DNA of 64,000 nt from Oscarella lobularis (lineage: Eukaryota; Porifera; Homoscleromorpha; Homosclerophorida; Oscarellidae): NCBI RefSeq assembly GCF_947507565.1, contig NC_089177.1, forward strand, positions 1,796,648 through 1,860,647, in the 5' to 3' direction. The translations under genes were made by a program, and so were the position numbers. Every line of letters starts with the position of its first letter. Position 1 is the stretch's first letter. A model generated the notes under the pieces. It saw nothing but the letters and a program-made list of their open reading frames with translations, did not search any database and was not told the DNA's origin. This document shows, one piece after another, positions 40,244-50,984 of this stretch.

Positions 40244-42499
40244 TCAGCTGTCTTCCTCATCACTAATAAGACACCCATCATCGTCATCGTCATCTGAACC
40301 GTTGTAGACTTCGTTGTCGTCGTCGTCATCGTGATGATGGTGATGGTGCTCGTCGTGGAAATACTTCATTAGTCCTTGCTCATGCAGAATAAAGAGATGC
40401 ATGGGCGAGTGCACGTGCCGATCATCTTCCACCACTCCAACCCGATCAGCGTACTCGTTGCAACGCAGCTTGAGCACATCCAAAGCAGCCCCAAAATCGT
40501 CTTTCATCTCGTCAGGAATCGAGACGCCAAACACCGTGTCCAAGCTCCCCTCCCTTTTCAGCATGAGACAATAGACCGGAGGCTTAGCATTGGCCAAGCA
40601 CGCAATACGCCAAACACCAAATAGCCGAATCGCCGCCGTGTGCTAACACCGAACCAACTCAACGAGCGGCTCGAGCGACTTAAACGAAATCGATCGCTTC
40701 GAGATCGGCTTCAGCGACGCCGAACCCAACATTTTCACCATGGCAGCGAGCATGTCCAAGCGAGACGGAACGCCGTCGCCAAGCGACTCCCAGGTGTCGT
40801 CGAGAGAGAGCACGCAGAGCAGTCGCGAGGCGGTGAACTGAACAGTGCCGCCTCGATCCGGAATCCGCAACGCCGTCTCGATAAGCCGAATCGTATCGGA
40901 AACGCGAAGTGCGGAACGAAATTCGGCGAATTCGGCCGCGTTGCCGACAGCGCCGATTACGCACATAACCGCTTCGGTGCGTTTGGAGAATTGGACGCCG
41001 AAGCGGAGAAGGATTGCGACGCGATCAATCAGAGCGGCGCACGACTCGCGCACGCCGTCGCACACGTTCCAGAGGAAGACGAGAAACTGACCGGCCATTT
41101 CGGCGTAGAACGACGAGTCGGTGAACTCTTGGAGACGGCTGAAGACAAAGTCAAATAAATGCAAGGCGCGCGTCAGAAAGATTTTCTGTTCGTCGGAGAG
41201 ATTGAGAATGAGAAGATTGAGCAATTGGACGGCATAAAAACGGGAGTGAACGCTCCACCCGTCGGTCGAATGAGGATTGATGACGGAGAGGAGACAGTCA
41301 ACTAAACCGACAAACGAACGACAACTCATCATGCCGCTCTGTATGGCCATAAAGGGCGCTTTGAGTAGAACCGACCCTATCCCGCGGGCGGGTTGACGTT
41401 GATACGCGGCAATGAGAAGGTCAACGAGTCTCAGAGCGAGAAGCTTTGGAGTCGACTTCGTACCGGCAAAAGCGGCTAACGCGTAAAGAACGATGTCGGT
41501 TTCGACGTCGGAAATCAGTTCGTTGTCTTCGGTAGCCAATTGAACGACGTGAATCAGAAGCGAAAGAGCTTCGGCGATAGCCAAGTCGTCGGGATGCTTT
41601 CCGCAAGTCAATTGTCGATAATGCTGCAGCACATCGGGGAGAACCGAAAAGGGACGACGCCATAGCTCAGAATAGAGCATGGACGAGTGAGCTGGATGCG
41701 AGCCAAGAGCAACGACGGGAATATCGCGACGTAGCAAAGCGACGAGATCCGGATCCGGATTGAAAGAAGACGACGACGACGACGAGTCTTCAAGAGCGCC
41801 GAGAAAGGAGAGACGCTTCAGGAGGCCGTGCGATTCGAGACTGGCAACGAGACAGAAGAGCGACGATGCAACCGACGAAAACGATACGTTGAGGTGCGTG
41901 AGACTTTTCGCCGAACTGATAGTCCCTTCGAAGACGGCTTCTAGCACGTTTCCCGGAGCTAAGCACGAGTAGTCCAAATGAGTCAACTGGGTCAGAGCAG
42001 AGAAACATTCGACTGCGACGTCTTTGGCATGAGTCGCCGCACCCTCGTTCTGCTCCTCGATTTTAATACCGCAGAGTCCAATGTACTTCAAACCGGTTAG
42101 CCGCTTGATGGCAACGAGACTCGGCACGAGATCAGCCTTCGTCTGCGATATGTCCAAGTACTGGAGACGACTCAGTTTGGTGCACAGCAACTCCACGTCC
42201 GACGTCGTCACACTCGTAAAGCTCGCGTCCAAGTGCTGCAAATTTGTGCAGACGCTAAACAATTTCTCGAAATCAATTCCCTTCTTTATGCCAGCAATTT
42301 TCAACGTTCTCAGCGTCTCCACCGACGGGCGCACGTAGTCGACGAAGTCGATGTCATCGTCGGCGACGCGAACGCAATAGGAGACGTCGAGTTCGACGAG
42401 ACCCGGGCGTAGCGCGTCAATGCCGCGCGTTGTCAGGCTACCGAAAGTGACGTTCGAACCGCAAAGGGGCAGTGTCGTCACAATGCTGCTGCTGTCTCC
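40244..42499 (-). CDS. ZYG11/ZER1-like substrate receptor of CUL2 E3 ligase, with in-frame TAG
   Basis: Leucine-rich repeats fill the first part (PGLVELDVSYC; LQHLDASFTSV; LQYLDISQTKADLVPSL; LTHLDYSC), then armadillo-like helices (FYAVQLLNLLILNLSDEQ; AGQFLVFLWNVCDG; VIGAVGNAAEFAEFRSAL). These align segment by segment with vertebrate ZYG11B/ZER1, which bind Gly and other N-degrons and recruit CUL2-elongin. A TAG at 40645-40643 follows LEPLVELVRC; the same frame then continues HTAAIRLFGVWRIACL, LKREGSLDTVF and an acidic/His-rich tail (HHHHHHDDDDD) to 40244, about 745 codons in all. The downstream part aligns without a gap to the family's C terminus. The frame opens after a TAA at 42508 and has no ATG at its start, so an upstream exon with the VHL box should exist; next to it is a Helitron remnant. 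No intron is seen across 2.2 kb. Confidence 0.8.
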
Positions 42500-42779
42500 G
42501 CATTGTTAAAATTATTTTGCTGCCGGGAGGCCAGTTAGGAAAGGAGGGCAATGTAATTCATTTGCTTTTCCTGTTCATAAACTTGCTACAGTACTACGTT
42601 GCCTCGCAATATTCGAGATGCTAAGTCTGTGCGATGTGTAGATGTTGTAGATGTTAAAAAACTGGAGAAGATTTTGATGAAGGTTGATAAAACCCGATTT
42701 CTTAAAGCGCTAAGATGGCTTCAAAAAATAACGTTCTGTACAAGAACATTCAAATTGACACTGAAGAGGATTTGACGCT

Positions 42780-43965
42780 ATATACGACTCAGAACAGGAG
42801 AACAGCGACAGCGATGATTCCGACGTTTCTACAAAGTTTCCCGAGTTTAGTGCTATAGCAGCTAATTACAGTTTACAAAATATCACGCACCAACACCTGC
42901 TGTCTAAGCTGTCTGTCACATTTGATGAAGCTCTGCCATTTCCTACAATGCGTGATACTCCATTAACAATATTTGGTAACAGAACGCTCGAGGACTTAGG
43001 TGTGTTTCCTGTGTTCTATCCTTGTGGCAAAGGAGGTTGGAGCGCGAATAGTGGACTAACAGATTTACCATATTTCAAGCATCGTTTGTCCCATGCTGAT
43101 GGTCAAGACAAAATCCGGTAGGGCTCTTTTGGGCCTTAAATGTGTACGCATTGCGGAAACTGCAAAGTAAAATATCAATAGTGTCCCGAATGCAAAAGTG
43201 TATAACAGCAAAAGAAGTTGCGGAATGTTCTGATGACTTTGTGAATAACTCCTATATGCTCAGAGGTACGGCGGCTTATTGGAAAAACGAGTTGAGTAAT
43301 CTTGTTGCAAAACGAACACTCTTGGACCACACCCATTTACTTATAACATTGACAGCAAACGATCGCAACTAGTACAAATTTTATCAGTGCATAAGTACTC
43401 AAATGTCTTTTGAAGACATAAAGGCTCTATCGTCTTCTCAAAAACACTATTTGCTTAAGACACATCCCGTGCAAGCTGTCATGTTCTTTGAGCGAAGATT
43501 GGATATATTTTTGGCGAAAGTGACAAGACAAGCCAATAGGTGAAGTAGATGATTATTGGATACGAATAGAATTCCAATCAAGAGGAAGCCCTCATGTACA
43601 TTCTTTTTGGTGGATCAAAGATGCTCCAAGTGCAAGCTACTGTTGAAGGGAAACGGTCATTTCCTGCGTTCATTGATAAGTACATTTCAACTCAACTACT
43701 TGAGAATGACGAATATTTACGACAGTTAGTGAAGGATTGCAATGTCATAAGCATACTAGTACGTGCTATAAGAAGACGAGGCAGAAATGTCGCTTCGAGT
43801 TTCCTTATATACCATGCCGTGAGACAAGACTGAAGACTGACGCCGACGGGGGTTCTCCAAGTCGTTTTTATTTTACAAAACGTGGTTTCAACAATCAATG
43901 GATAAATGCGTACAGTCCCCAAATTTTGAAACTATGGAAAGGTAATATATACCTCTGCAGCAAAT
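42780..43965 (+). pseudogene. Helitron Rep fragment with HUH motif
   Basis: Frames, broken several times, read in order: LEDLGVFPVFYPCGKGGW and FKHRLSHADGQDKIR; MLRGTAAYWKNELSNLVAK with LLITLTAND; then IEFQSRGSPHVHSFWW, where HVH (43593-43601) is the HUH metal-binding pair of rolling-circle Rep; then CYKKTRQKCRFEFPYIPCRE and INAYSPQILKLWKGN. The order is that of the Helitron Rep domain. The catalytic Tyr region and helicase do not follow. Rep nicks and joins the transposon strand during rolling-circle transposition. Non-functional. Confidence 0.85.
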
Positions 43966-43969
43966 GACT

Positions 43970-45030
43970 TCTACTCACTGCATCCAGCTGTATACAACGC
44001 TGCTCAAAAGGCGTGTCTAGTTTGCAACGCAATCCACCACCCGCGACCCTAATCGTGAAATCGTAGACACGGCTAACACTGATTGAGGCCTACCTCTGTC
44101 AACAACGCTTACGCTCGTGCAACGTTTGCACTTTCACGCGAGAAGACCACGCCGCGCGGAACCCCCTCCAAAACCGAAAAGCACTGCGCAGCAGCCTAAA
44201 CAGTCATTTTGGCTTTAGGCGCTGCCGTTGTTTAGACACGAATCCACTAGTCAAAATAACCGCAAGGCGCGATGCAATCTTCATTGACTACCCCACCTGT
44301 CCCCCAGTCAAAACACTGATTCCACAAAGCAAATTAAAACCCAGCTGTGTCAACAACACATATGCTCGTGCAGCTTGTCACACGCGAAGACAACACCGCG
44401 GAGCCCCTCCAAAAACCGAAAAGCCCTGACGCCGCCTAAACACTAATTCTGACAGTCAAAATAGCCGCGCCGCAGACGCTTCCATCGCCTAAACACAACT
44501 CGCTGAAATGAGCGATGCGAAAGAGGTGCTCAAAGGGAGGCGTGACGATATCAAGAGGTGCTTGCGGTATTGTGTCCAGACGTCGTAGGGAGGCGTGACG
44601 ATATCAATTTTCAGATTCCCACCTTCTCGTGGGAGATTGATAGGCCACTTGTTTACACTCACCATGGTACCAGTCAAAATAAGCAAAGCGCCTCTCTACC
44701 GTAGTCAAAATAGTACACGCCTCATTGCCGCTCATTCAGAGTCAGCTAGTCACGCATGCTGTACTGCTCATCATAGCCTCTGCTGCTGCAGAAATGAACG
44801 CGCCAACAGCGCTGAAATGCACCATACCATGGAGTCTTGTGCACCAACCTACGGGGTACCTTTCTTGTGACAATTGAATACTTCACTTTCGCAGTAGAAC
44901 GACTGAAAATGAACCTCTCAGCTGAAAGAGGCGATCAAATCTAAGCAAACTTTCATACGACGAAACTAAGCGTTCACGATTCCGAGAAAGAAGACTGAAA
45001 CGTACGCATCATCCACATCAAGAAGCCAGG
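43970..45030. repeat. Non-coding region with ~250-bp direct duplication
   Basis: TGTCAACAACGCTTACGCTCGTGCA .. CCTCCAAAACCGAAAAGC at 44097-44183 recurs as a diverged copy at 44346-44428. GGGAGGCGTGACGATATCAA occurs twice (about 44537 and 44589), and CAGTCAAAATA-type motifs recur through 44250-44720. No coding frame is supported. Confidence 0.55.
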
Positions 45031-45700
45031 TAATAGAGCGTTTTAAGGAGGCGGGGTTTTTGTAAGCATCCGCAGTACTCGACGATTAATGGGAGAAGAG
45101 GCGTGGCACCTCTATTTCGCTAAGAAAATGTTTGAACGCAGCAGAGCTAGGTCAGAGGTGTAGAGTAGTTCATTATAAGCCCTTACACAAAACGAGCGTC
45201 GCCGAGGAGTAGAAATGGTGCCGCTATTAGCCTAGTAAACAACTGTCACGTGACCTAGAGCAGTGATATCTCGAAAACGAAATCTCAAAAAAATATTTAA
45301 CTAAGACAACTGGCTCTATCTTAAAAAAGAGCGGGTAGAGCGCTATCGTAAAATAAAAAATTAAAATTAAAAAATATTGCAGTTATTCTACAAACCGATG
45401 TTTTCGGTATAGTAAAGCCAGCTGTCAAACTCAATTTTTTTTCATGGTTTAGTTTTCGAGATATAGGTAAAAGAGGTCACGTGATAGTACTTTCCCCCGT
45501 GAATTTCGACTTTGTTTCTAGCAATCGGCGGTGCGCTTTTTGTCAAACGGACTTATTATGTATTGAGCTAAGCCTTTTGCCTAAGCGCGCCGCGATCAAA
45601 CATTTCCTTAGCAAGATAGAGGTGCCACGCCCCTTCTTCCATGAACCGTCGAGTACTACGCATGCTTTCAAAAACCCCGCTTCCCTAAAACGCTCTATTA
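45031..45700. mobile_element. 670-bp foldback (palindromic) element
   Basis: TAATAGAGCGTTTTAAGGAGGCGGGG at the left end mirrors CCCCGCTTCCCTAAAACGCTCTATTA at the right. The complementarity continues inwards (GGCGTGGCACCTCTAT; TCACGTGACCT; ATCTCGAAAAC; CAACTGGCT) to an AT-rich centre near 45365, so each arm is about 330 bp with roughly 80% match. The ends suggest a TA target duplication with inverted ends ATAGAGCGTTTTA. No ORF of a transposase; it is MITE-like or a foldback. Confidence 0.85.
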
Positions 45701-45936
45701 GACGCAACCGCTGCATTCCAAACTTCTGTGACGTCATATCCTGTTTTACGAAAGAACGCTAATTTCTTCGAAACAAAAAGAGGACCCTAACAAATAGCCA
45801 ACAAATACCCAGGTGCACAACTACAATCTATCGGACACCTGACGGACGCGGTCGCGACAGCGTACCACCGACCACTTTCCGGTAGACCGGTTACAAACTT
45901 TTTACACTATCTCGGCACTCAGCTACCGAGAGAAAA

Positions 45937-46735
45937 ATGAGGCCCCAATAGACGAAAGTTCCTAAGTGTTGTTTTTTAAAGGCAAAGGCAGCAGAAAACC
46001 GTTTTCTGAATCAAATTGGAGCTACTTTGACTGACGTTTAGCAAAAAACAAGCGATTAATTATATAGATAAAAATGAGGCCTCAATAGGATCCCTGGCCG
46101 CAAACATTTCGTTTATTAAAGGCAAAGGGAGCAGAAACGTTTTTCTGCATCACATTAGAGCAACTTTGACTGATTTATAGCAAAAACGAGTGACTAGTTT
46201 GATAGATAAAAAGGGGCCCCAATAGGAACCGGGCCGAAAAAATTTCGTTTATTTAAATAAAGGTAAAGGCAGCAATATCTGCATCAAAAGTAGATCTACT
46301 TCGACATATTTTTAGTGTAAAATATGCGATAAATTTTTTGGTTAAAGGTGAGGCCCTATTAGGAACCGGACCACAAAAAATTCGTTTATATATAGGAAAA
46401 GGCAGAAATGAAACCGTTTCTCAGCATCAAAGTGGAGCTACTTTCACTGATTTATAGCAAAAACGAGCGATTGATTATATACATAATAATGAGGCCCCAA
46501 TAGCAATCGGGCCACGAACATTTCGTTTATTTAAAGGCAAATGCAGCAATAAAACCGTTTTTGAAGCTACTTGACTGATTTATAGCAAGATACCAGCTAT
46601 TAAATATATAGATAAAAATGAGGACCCACTAAGAACCAGACTGCAAAATTTCTTTTATTTAATGGCTAAGGCAGCAATTTCTGCATTAAATAAGAGCTAC
46701 TTCGTGTAACGTGTGTATATATATATATATATTGG
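45937..46735. repeat. ~137-bp tandem repeat, six diverged units, then (TA)n
   Basis: Units start at 45937, 46074, 46211, 46348, 46489 and 46618 with ATGAGGCCCCAATAG and contain TTTCGTTTATTTAAAGGCAAAGGCAGCA and GGAGCTACTTTGACTGATTT. Divergence is fairly high. The array ends in a TA microsatellite at about 46713-46733. Confidence 0.85.
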
Positions 46736-46843
46736 TACAGAGAACCACCCGCTAGATATTAACACCTACCCTTTCCTTACTTAGTACGTCTACCTTAAAC
46801 GTCTACCTTAAACATTAACCTCAGACATATAAGAACAACAGTA

Positions 46844-46862
46844 CCCTTTTCCTTTCTCCCCT
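46844..46862 (-). other. Candidate polypurine tract and LTR start of Gypsy remnant
   Basis: On the minus strand AGGGGAGAAAGGAAAAGGG follows the integrase stop by about 35 bp and is followed by TACTGTTGTTC, a plausible LTR edge. The LTR would run left to about 46740. Confidence 0.5.
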
Positions 46863-46895
46863 GAAGTGGTCTACGTCACGTACTCTTGCAGATAT

Positions 46896-47645
46896 CTACG
46901 TCGGAGCTCGAGTAGGGCGGCCAGAGCGAGTGTGACTGCCATGCGATGGTTGTTGGTGTGACGACGATGAGGAGGCATTTCTGGGCGAGGAAGGACGCGT
47001 GGACGACGAGGTCGGACGCGATGACTGAGAAACAGTAGACGTAGACTTTCGGTGTGTGGCTTGGCGAAGATGACGGCGATTGCGGCGAAGCCTGTTGCCG
47101 CTTCGCATTTCGACGACGTACGAGCGATGTGGAAGATATGTCACAATCTTGGCGCGTTTCCACGGGGCGGACGAGTCGTGGGGTACAGGTTGTACAAACA
47201 CGGAGTCGCCTACAGACAGGGCCGGTAGGTCTTTGGCAGAAGCATCATAATAACTTGCTTGTTTGGCCTTGCTAGCCGCCAAATCGGAGGACGGTGTGGA
47301 AGGCACTTTAGGAGTAAGAAGCGCTGGCGCCGTCGGAAGGAGCGTACGGGTACGGCGTGAGTAAAAACGTTGGGCCGGACTCGAACGTGTGTGCTCCGAT
47401 GGAGTATTGAGCCAGTCAAGAAGAGCTAGCCAGTTGTCCTCTCCCGCCTCTTCTGCTTTGCGCCATAATCTCTTGACGGTGCGGACGGCATTCTCGGCCT
47501 TGCCGTTCGACTGAGAATACCCCGAACTACTTGTAACGTGCAGAAAACCCCACGCTGCTGCGAAAGTGCGAAACGTCGATGACGAGAAGCGGGAATTGTG
47601 ATGTGGGGGATGAGAGTAGTTGTTCCGCCCTCGCTCAGGCCACAC
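46896..47645 (-). pseudogene. Gypsy integrase C-terminal part
   Basis: 249 codons: FAAAWGFLHVTSSSGYSQSN then GKAENAVRTVKRLW, where the Glu is the third catalytic acid; then the post-core region with SVGDSVFVQPVPH and PHRSYVVEMRSGN, and a Ser/Arg-rich tail. The first two catalytic Asp residues lie beyond the right end, where the frame is cut at about 47645-47668 next to another Gypsy piece facing the other way. Truncated. Confidence 0.8.
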
Positions 47646-47667
47646 TTACTCGAGGAAATTCACAGCA

Positions 47668-48885
47668 CGCACATGGGTGTTGTGCGGATGAAGGCCCTAG
47701 CTAAAAATGCATATGTGGTGGCCACGAATTTCAAAAGAAATTGAAGCAGTAGCGAGAGAGTGCAAGGCGTGCAAAAAGCGCTCGTTCTCCAGCCAGAGTA
47801 ACCCTTCATCCATGGAGTTGGCCAAATGGACCATTCCAAAGAATTCACGTTGATTTTGCTGGACCGTTCATGGGACACATGTTCCTGATCGTCGTTGATG
47901 CATATTCAAAATGGTTAGAAGTTAAGATGATGACCAGCACAACGACTCCAAAAACCATAGGATGCCTTCGAGAGCTGTTCGCGTCTTATGATTGTCCAGA
48001 GCTGTTGGTCTCCGACAATGGACCACAGTTTAGCAGCGCAGAATTCTCGAGCTTCTTGTCATCGAATCCGTCGGAGTTCGACATGTCAGATCACCTCCGT
48101 ACCATCCACAATCGAATGGTGCGGCCGAGCGCTGTGTGCAAACGTTCAAAGGCGCAATGAAGTCTATGAAAGACGAGCCTGGCGACATTGCTACGCGATT
48201 GCTACGATTTCTGTTCCAGTACCGCTGCACGCCGCATGCCACGACTGGTACCTCGCCAGCTCAGCTGTTCTTGGGGCGTACTCTGCGCACCAGGTTGTCA
48301 ATGTTGCACCCGGATTTGGCAGAGAGAGTGCGTGTCAAGCAGGAGAAGCAGCAGAGTTCTGGGCCCCTCGCTCAGCGAGCATTTGAAAAAGGAGATAGTG
48401 TCTGGGCTCGAAATTACGTCTCTCAAGATCGATGGGAGAGAGGAGAAATCACAGGGAAGTACGGAGAAGTCGATTACGACGTTCGGGTTGGAGGCAGAGT
48501 TTGGCACCGTCACGCAAATCCGCTTCGTCCCGATCACGTCTCGTTCGATGCCCTGGAACAGCCAAGTGCTAACGTAGAGCCAAGTGCTTCCATTACGCCA
48601 AGTGCAACAAATCCGCCAAGTGCTATACCGATCAGGCCGTCGGTGGAGAACGAAACGGCCCCACCGAGGCCCCCTTTGTCGTCTCCGAGACGAAGTGTTC
48701 CGGATCCAGTCGCAGCTGAGCCTACTGAAGCATCGGCAACTGGAAATGCGACACCCTCGCCTTCGCCGCCAGTTTTGACGCCGCAAGCAAAGCAAGCAAC
48801 ACCGGCTCCACCAGAGGTGCGTCGAAACCCTCCACGAGAGCGTCGGCCGCCGGACAGATTGAATTTGTCGGTTTCGGCGAAGTAG
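47668..48885 (+). pseudogene. Gypsy integrase, zinc-binding to C terminus, frameshifted
   Basis: The zinc-binding region (AVARECKACKKRS, preceded by WWPRISKEIE) begins near 47690. After a frame change come VDFAGPFMGHMFLIVVDAYS (first Asp) and ELLVSDNGPQFSS (second Asp); another shift near 48105 moves the GRAERCVQTFK-like Glu region into the next frame, which then runs as LFQYRCTPHATTGTSPAQLF, VWARNYVSQDRWERGEI and a Pro-rich tail to the stop at 48885. Two or more frameshifts make it inactive. Confidence 0.8.
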
Positions 48886-49180
48886 ACTTTTAGGAGGAGG
48901 GAGTGTGGTATATCCGGACCTCTAGATAGTTAAGGGTGTGTCTTGTCTGTACGCTAGGTTATATGGGATAGCTTATGACAGAGTTAATCAGTTGGTAATA
49001 CACTAAGGACATAACAATGTACGCGAGTAGGCCACCATCGGGATAGGAGATGATCGAGTGGGCGGGAGTTAATCTATTTGCTCATCTAACAGAGCTACAG
49101 CCTTTTCTCCACGGCGTCCGAACCACTCAAGATGGCGGCTCAGGTGATCCTTGACGTCACATGAATAAGCCCTATTGAAG
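48886..49180 (+). other. Polypurine tract and candidate 3' LTR
   Basis: AGGAGGAGGGAG at 48891-48902 is followed by TGTGGTATATCCGGACC, a typical LTR opening. The right end cannot be fixed without the other LTR; CTTGACGTCA near 49160 is one candidate. Confidence 0.5.
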
Positions 49181-49412
49181 GCAGCGTATTACGCATGCGT
49201 ACTATAGTTCTCCGGAACGTACATGTTTCTTCATCCACAAATTTTGTAGAAATCACTATTATTTCCACATCCAATTATTCATTTATTTAAACGTCATAAG
49301 CAACTTGGGGATGATGACGGTATTAGAGATGAAACAGACAGGAGAGGCCCAAAAGTAATTTTTTTGTTCCGCATGCACGTAGTTATGATGGATTATGTTG
49401 AACTTTAGGTAT

Positions 49413-50591
49413 TCAAAACCAATATATGGAAGCGATTGTTTGAATGGAGAATGTCAATTTTAGGGTAATTTTGACTAAGTTGGATATTACGAGAACCATA
49501 ATCCAAGCCTCTTCAATTCTTGTTAGAATACGTATTTCATGCTGTAAATAAGTTGCTGCTGCGAAAATTTCTGCTTGCGTTCCCCACGTTGAATTTTGTA
49601 TCATTCTGTTTAGGTGTTCCTCATAGCCGGCATTAGACGGAGTATCTGTTAAAGCAGCTAATAGATGACGATTTCCGCGCATTAACGCTACCAATTCATT
49701 TCGAACTGACGAGTGATAACGCTGATCATCATAAATTGCCTGGGAAATACATCGAAAGAAACAGTTGCCAAATATCTTTAGAATTTGACGATTCTGAGTA
49801 GCAAGGAAAGCTGTAAGACATTTTTGCGCACAGGCGTCGTACTTTCGAATACAGAAACTGTTAGGAGATTCTTTGGCTTGAATTTCAACCGCTACTTTTG
49901 GCAAAACTTGTGGGCACGGTTGATTAGTTACAAAACACTTTTCTTTCGCTATACTGTGTAATCTCACCATTTCCTCCTGATACTTGCTGCTGGTTAGCAT
50001 TTTCTTTTTGTCGAAGTTGATCAAAGCTAATCCTTGTTTACTAGACTCTACTGAGAGCAACATAGGTCATTCCACTCTGGAAAACAGTTGAGCCAATATC
50101 CAAGACAGTACGGTCTAATGTTATGCCTTGAACTTTGTGAACTGTTGTTGCCCACGACAACACCAAGGGAAATTGCTTTCGGGGCCAATGAATATCTGAT
50201 TTCCATAAAATTGAGTTTCTATTGGCGAAATTTTTACGTTGTGATTATAAGTTTGAGCATCCATTGTGACCGTCATGTCGGCAGATTGAAAAGATTGTCC
50301 TATTGAGTGATTATCAAAGGCATCATATATTGCTGAAGGGAAATGCGATTTATTTGAGAATTCGAACTTCGTCACAAATCCCTGAGCTCCATTAACTAGA
50401 CCTTCGTCAACGGAAAGATTCCTGATGAGCATGACTTGAGAACCAATTGTTAATTGAAGTTTTTCGACCAAACCGGCAGTCTTGTGAAATTTGCTGTTCC
50501 GTCAGTTTATCCGGTGCTTGAAGAACCGCGTCTATGGCCACAATCTCATAACGCCTTGATGTAATATATTTATGTTTTGCAAAGGACAACT
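49413..50591 (-). pseudogene. Helitron PIF1-type helicase C terminus fused to OTU protease domain
   Basis: On the minus strand LQLTIGSQVMLIRNLSVDEG and LVNGAQGFV (50470-50390) are PIF1 helicase motifs; they are followed by [15 protein letters not shown] and MTYVALSRV, after which the frame shifts at about 50055. The next frame (50063-49413) continues KQGLALINFDKKKM, then an OTU-like block: GNCFFRCISQAIYDDQ (Cys), VRNELVALM, and STWGTQAEIFAAATYLQHEI. Some animal Helitrons carry an OTU cysteine protease; here the usual Asp of DGNC is replaced (FGNC). Upstream helicase motifs are missing. Confidence 0.8.
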
Positions 50592-50984
50592 TTACGATGT
50601 AAAGTAAATGGCTTTTAAAAAAGCCGGGGTTTGGCTTTCAGAAAAGCCGGAGTTACCTAATCGGTCACGAAAACCGTACGATGCGACTTGTAGACTTTCA
50701 CTGCTTTTTCAACCTCGCGACGGACGTCACTATCTGGGGGAAAGCAAGAAAATCAAGAGTAACACCATACCTTTACACCCAGAAAGATACGCGTACTGGT
50801 ATTCACGAACTTTCCGGAAATGCCTCTTCGTATCTTCCGATATTGAAGCGAGCGCGTCGTCGACGATGTTTTTCTGCGCAGCAAAACTGTAGTTGCAGTG
50901 TGCCCGCGAGTAACGTTATACGTCTACCCAGTGTCGTTTGATCGGACTATCAATATGGTTGATATTTAGGAAACGGTGCTATTT
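50592..50984. other. No recognised gene
   Basis: Starts with a hairpin (GGCTTTTAAAAAAGCC). Open frames at 50608-50941 have no known motif. Confidence 0.35.

Noticed and set aside
40640-41972. Plus-strand ORFs of up to 172 codons
   Set aside because: Antisense to the ZYG11-like gene, whose leucine-rich and armadillo pattern is convincing.
42479-42481. GTG as the start of the ZYG11-like protein
   Set aside because: The frame continues a few codons further to a splice-acceptor-like CAG, and nuclear animal genes rarely start with GTG. An upstream exon is more likely.
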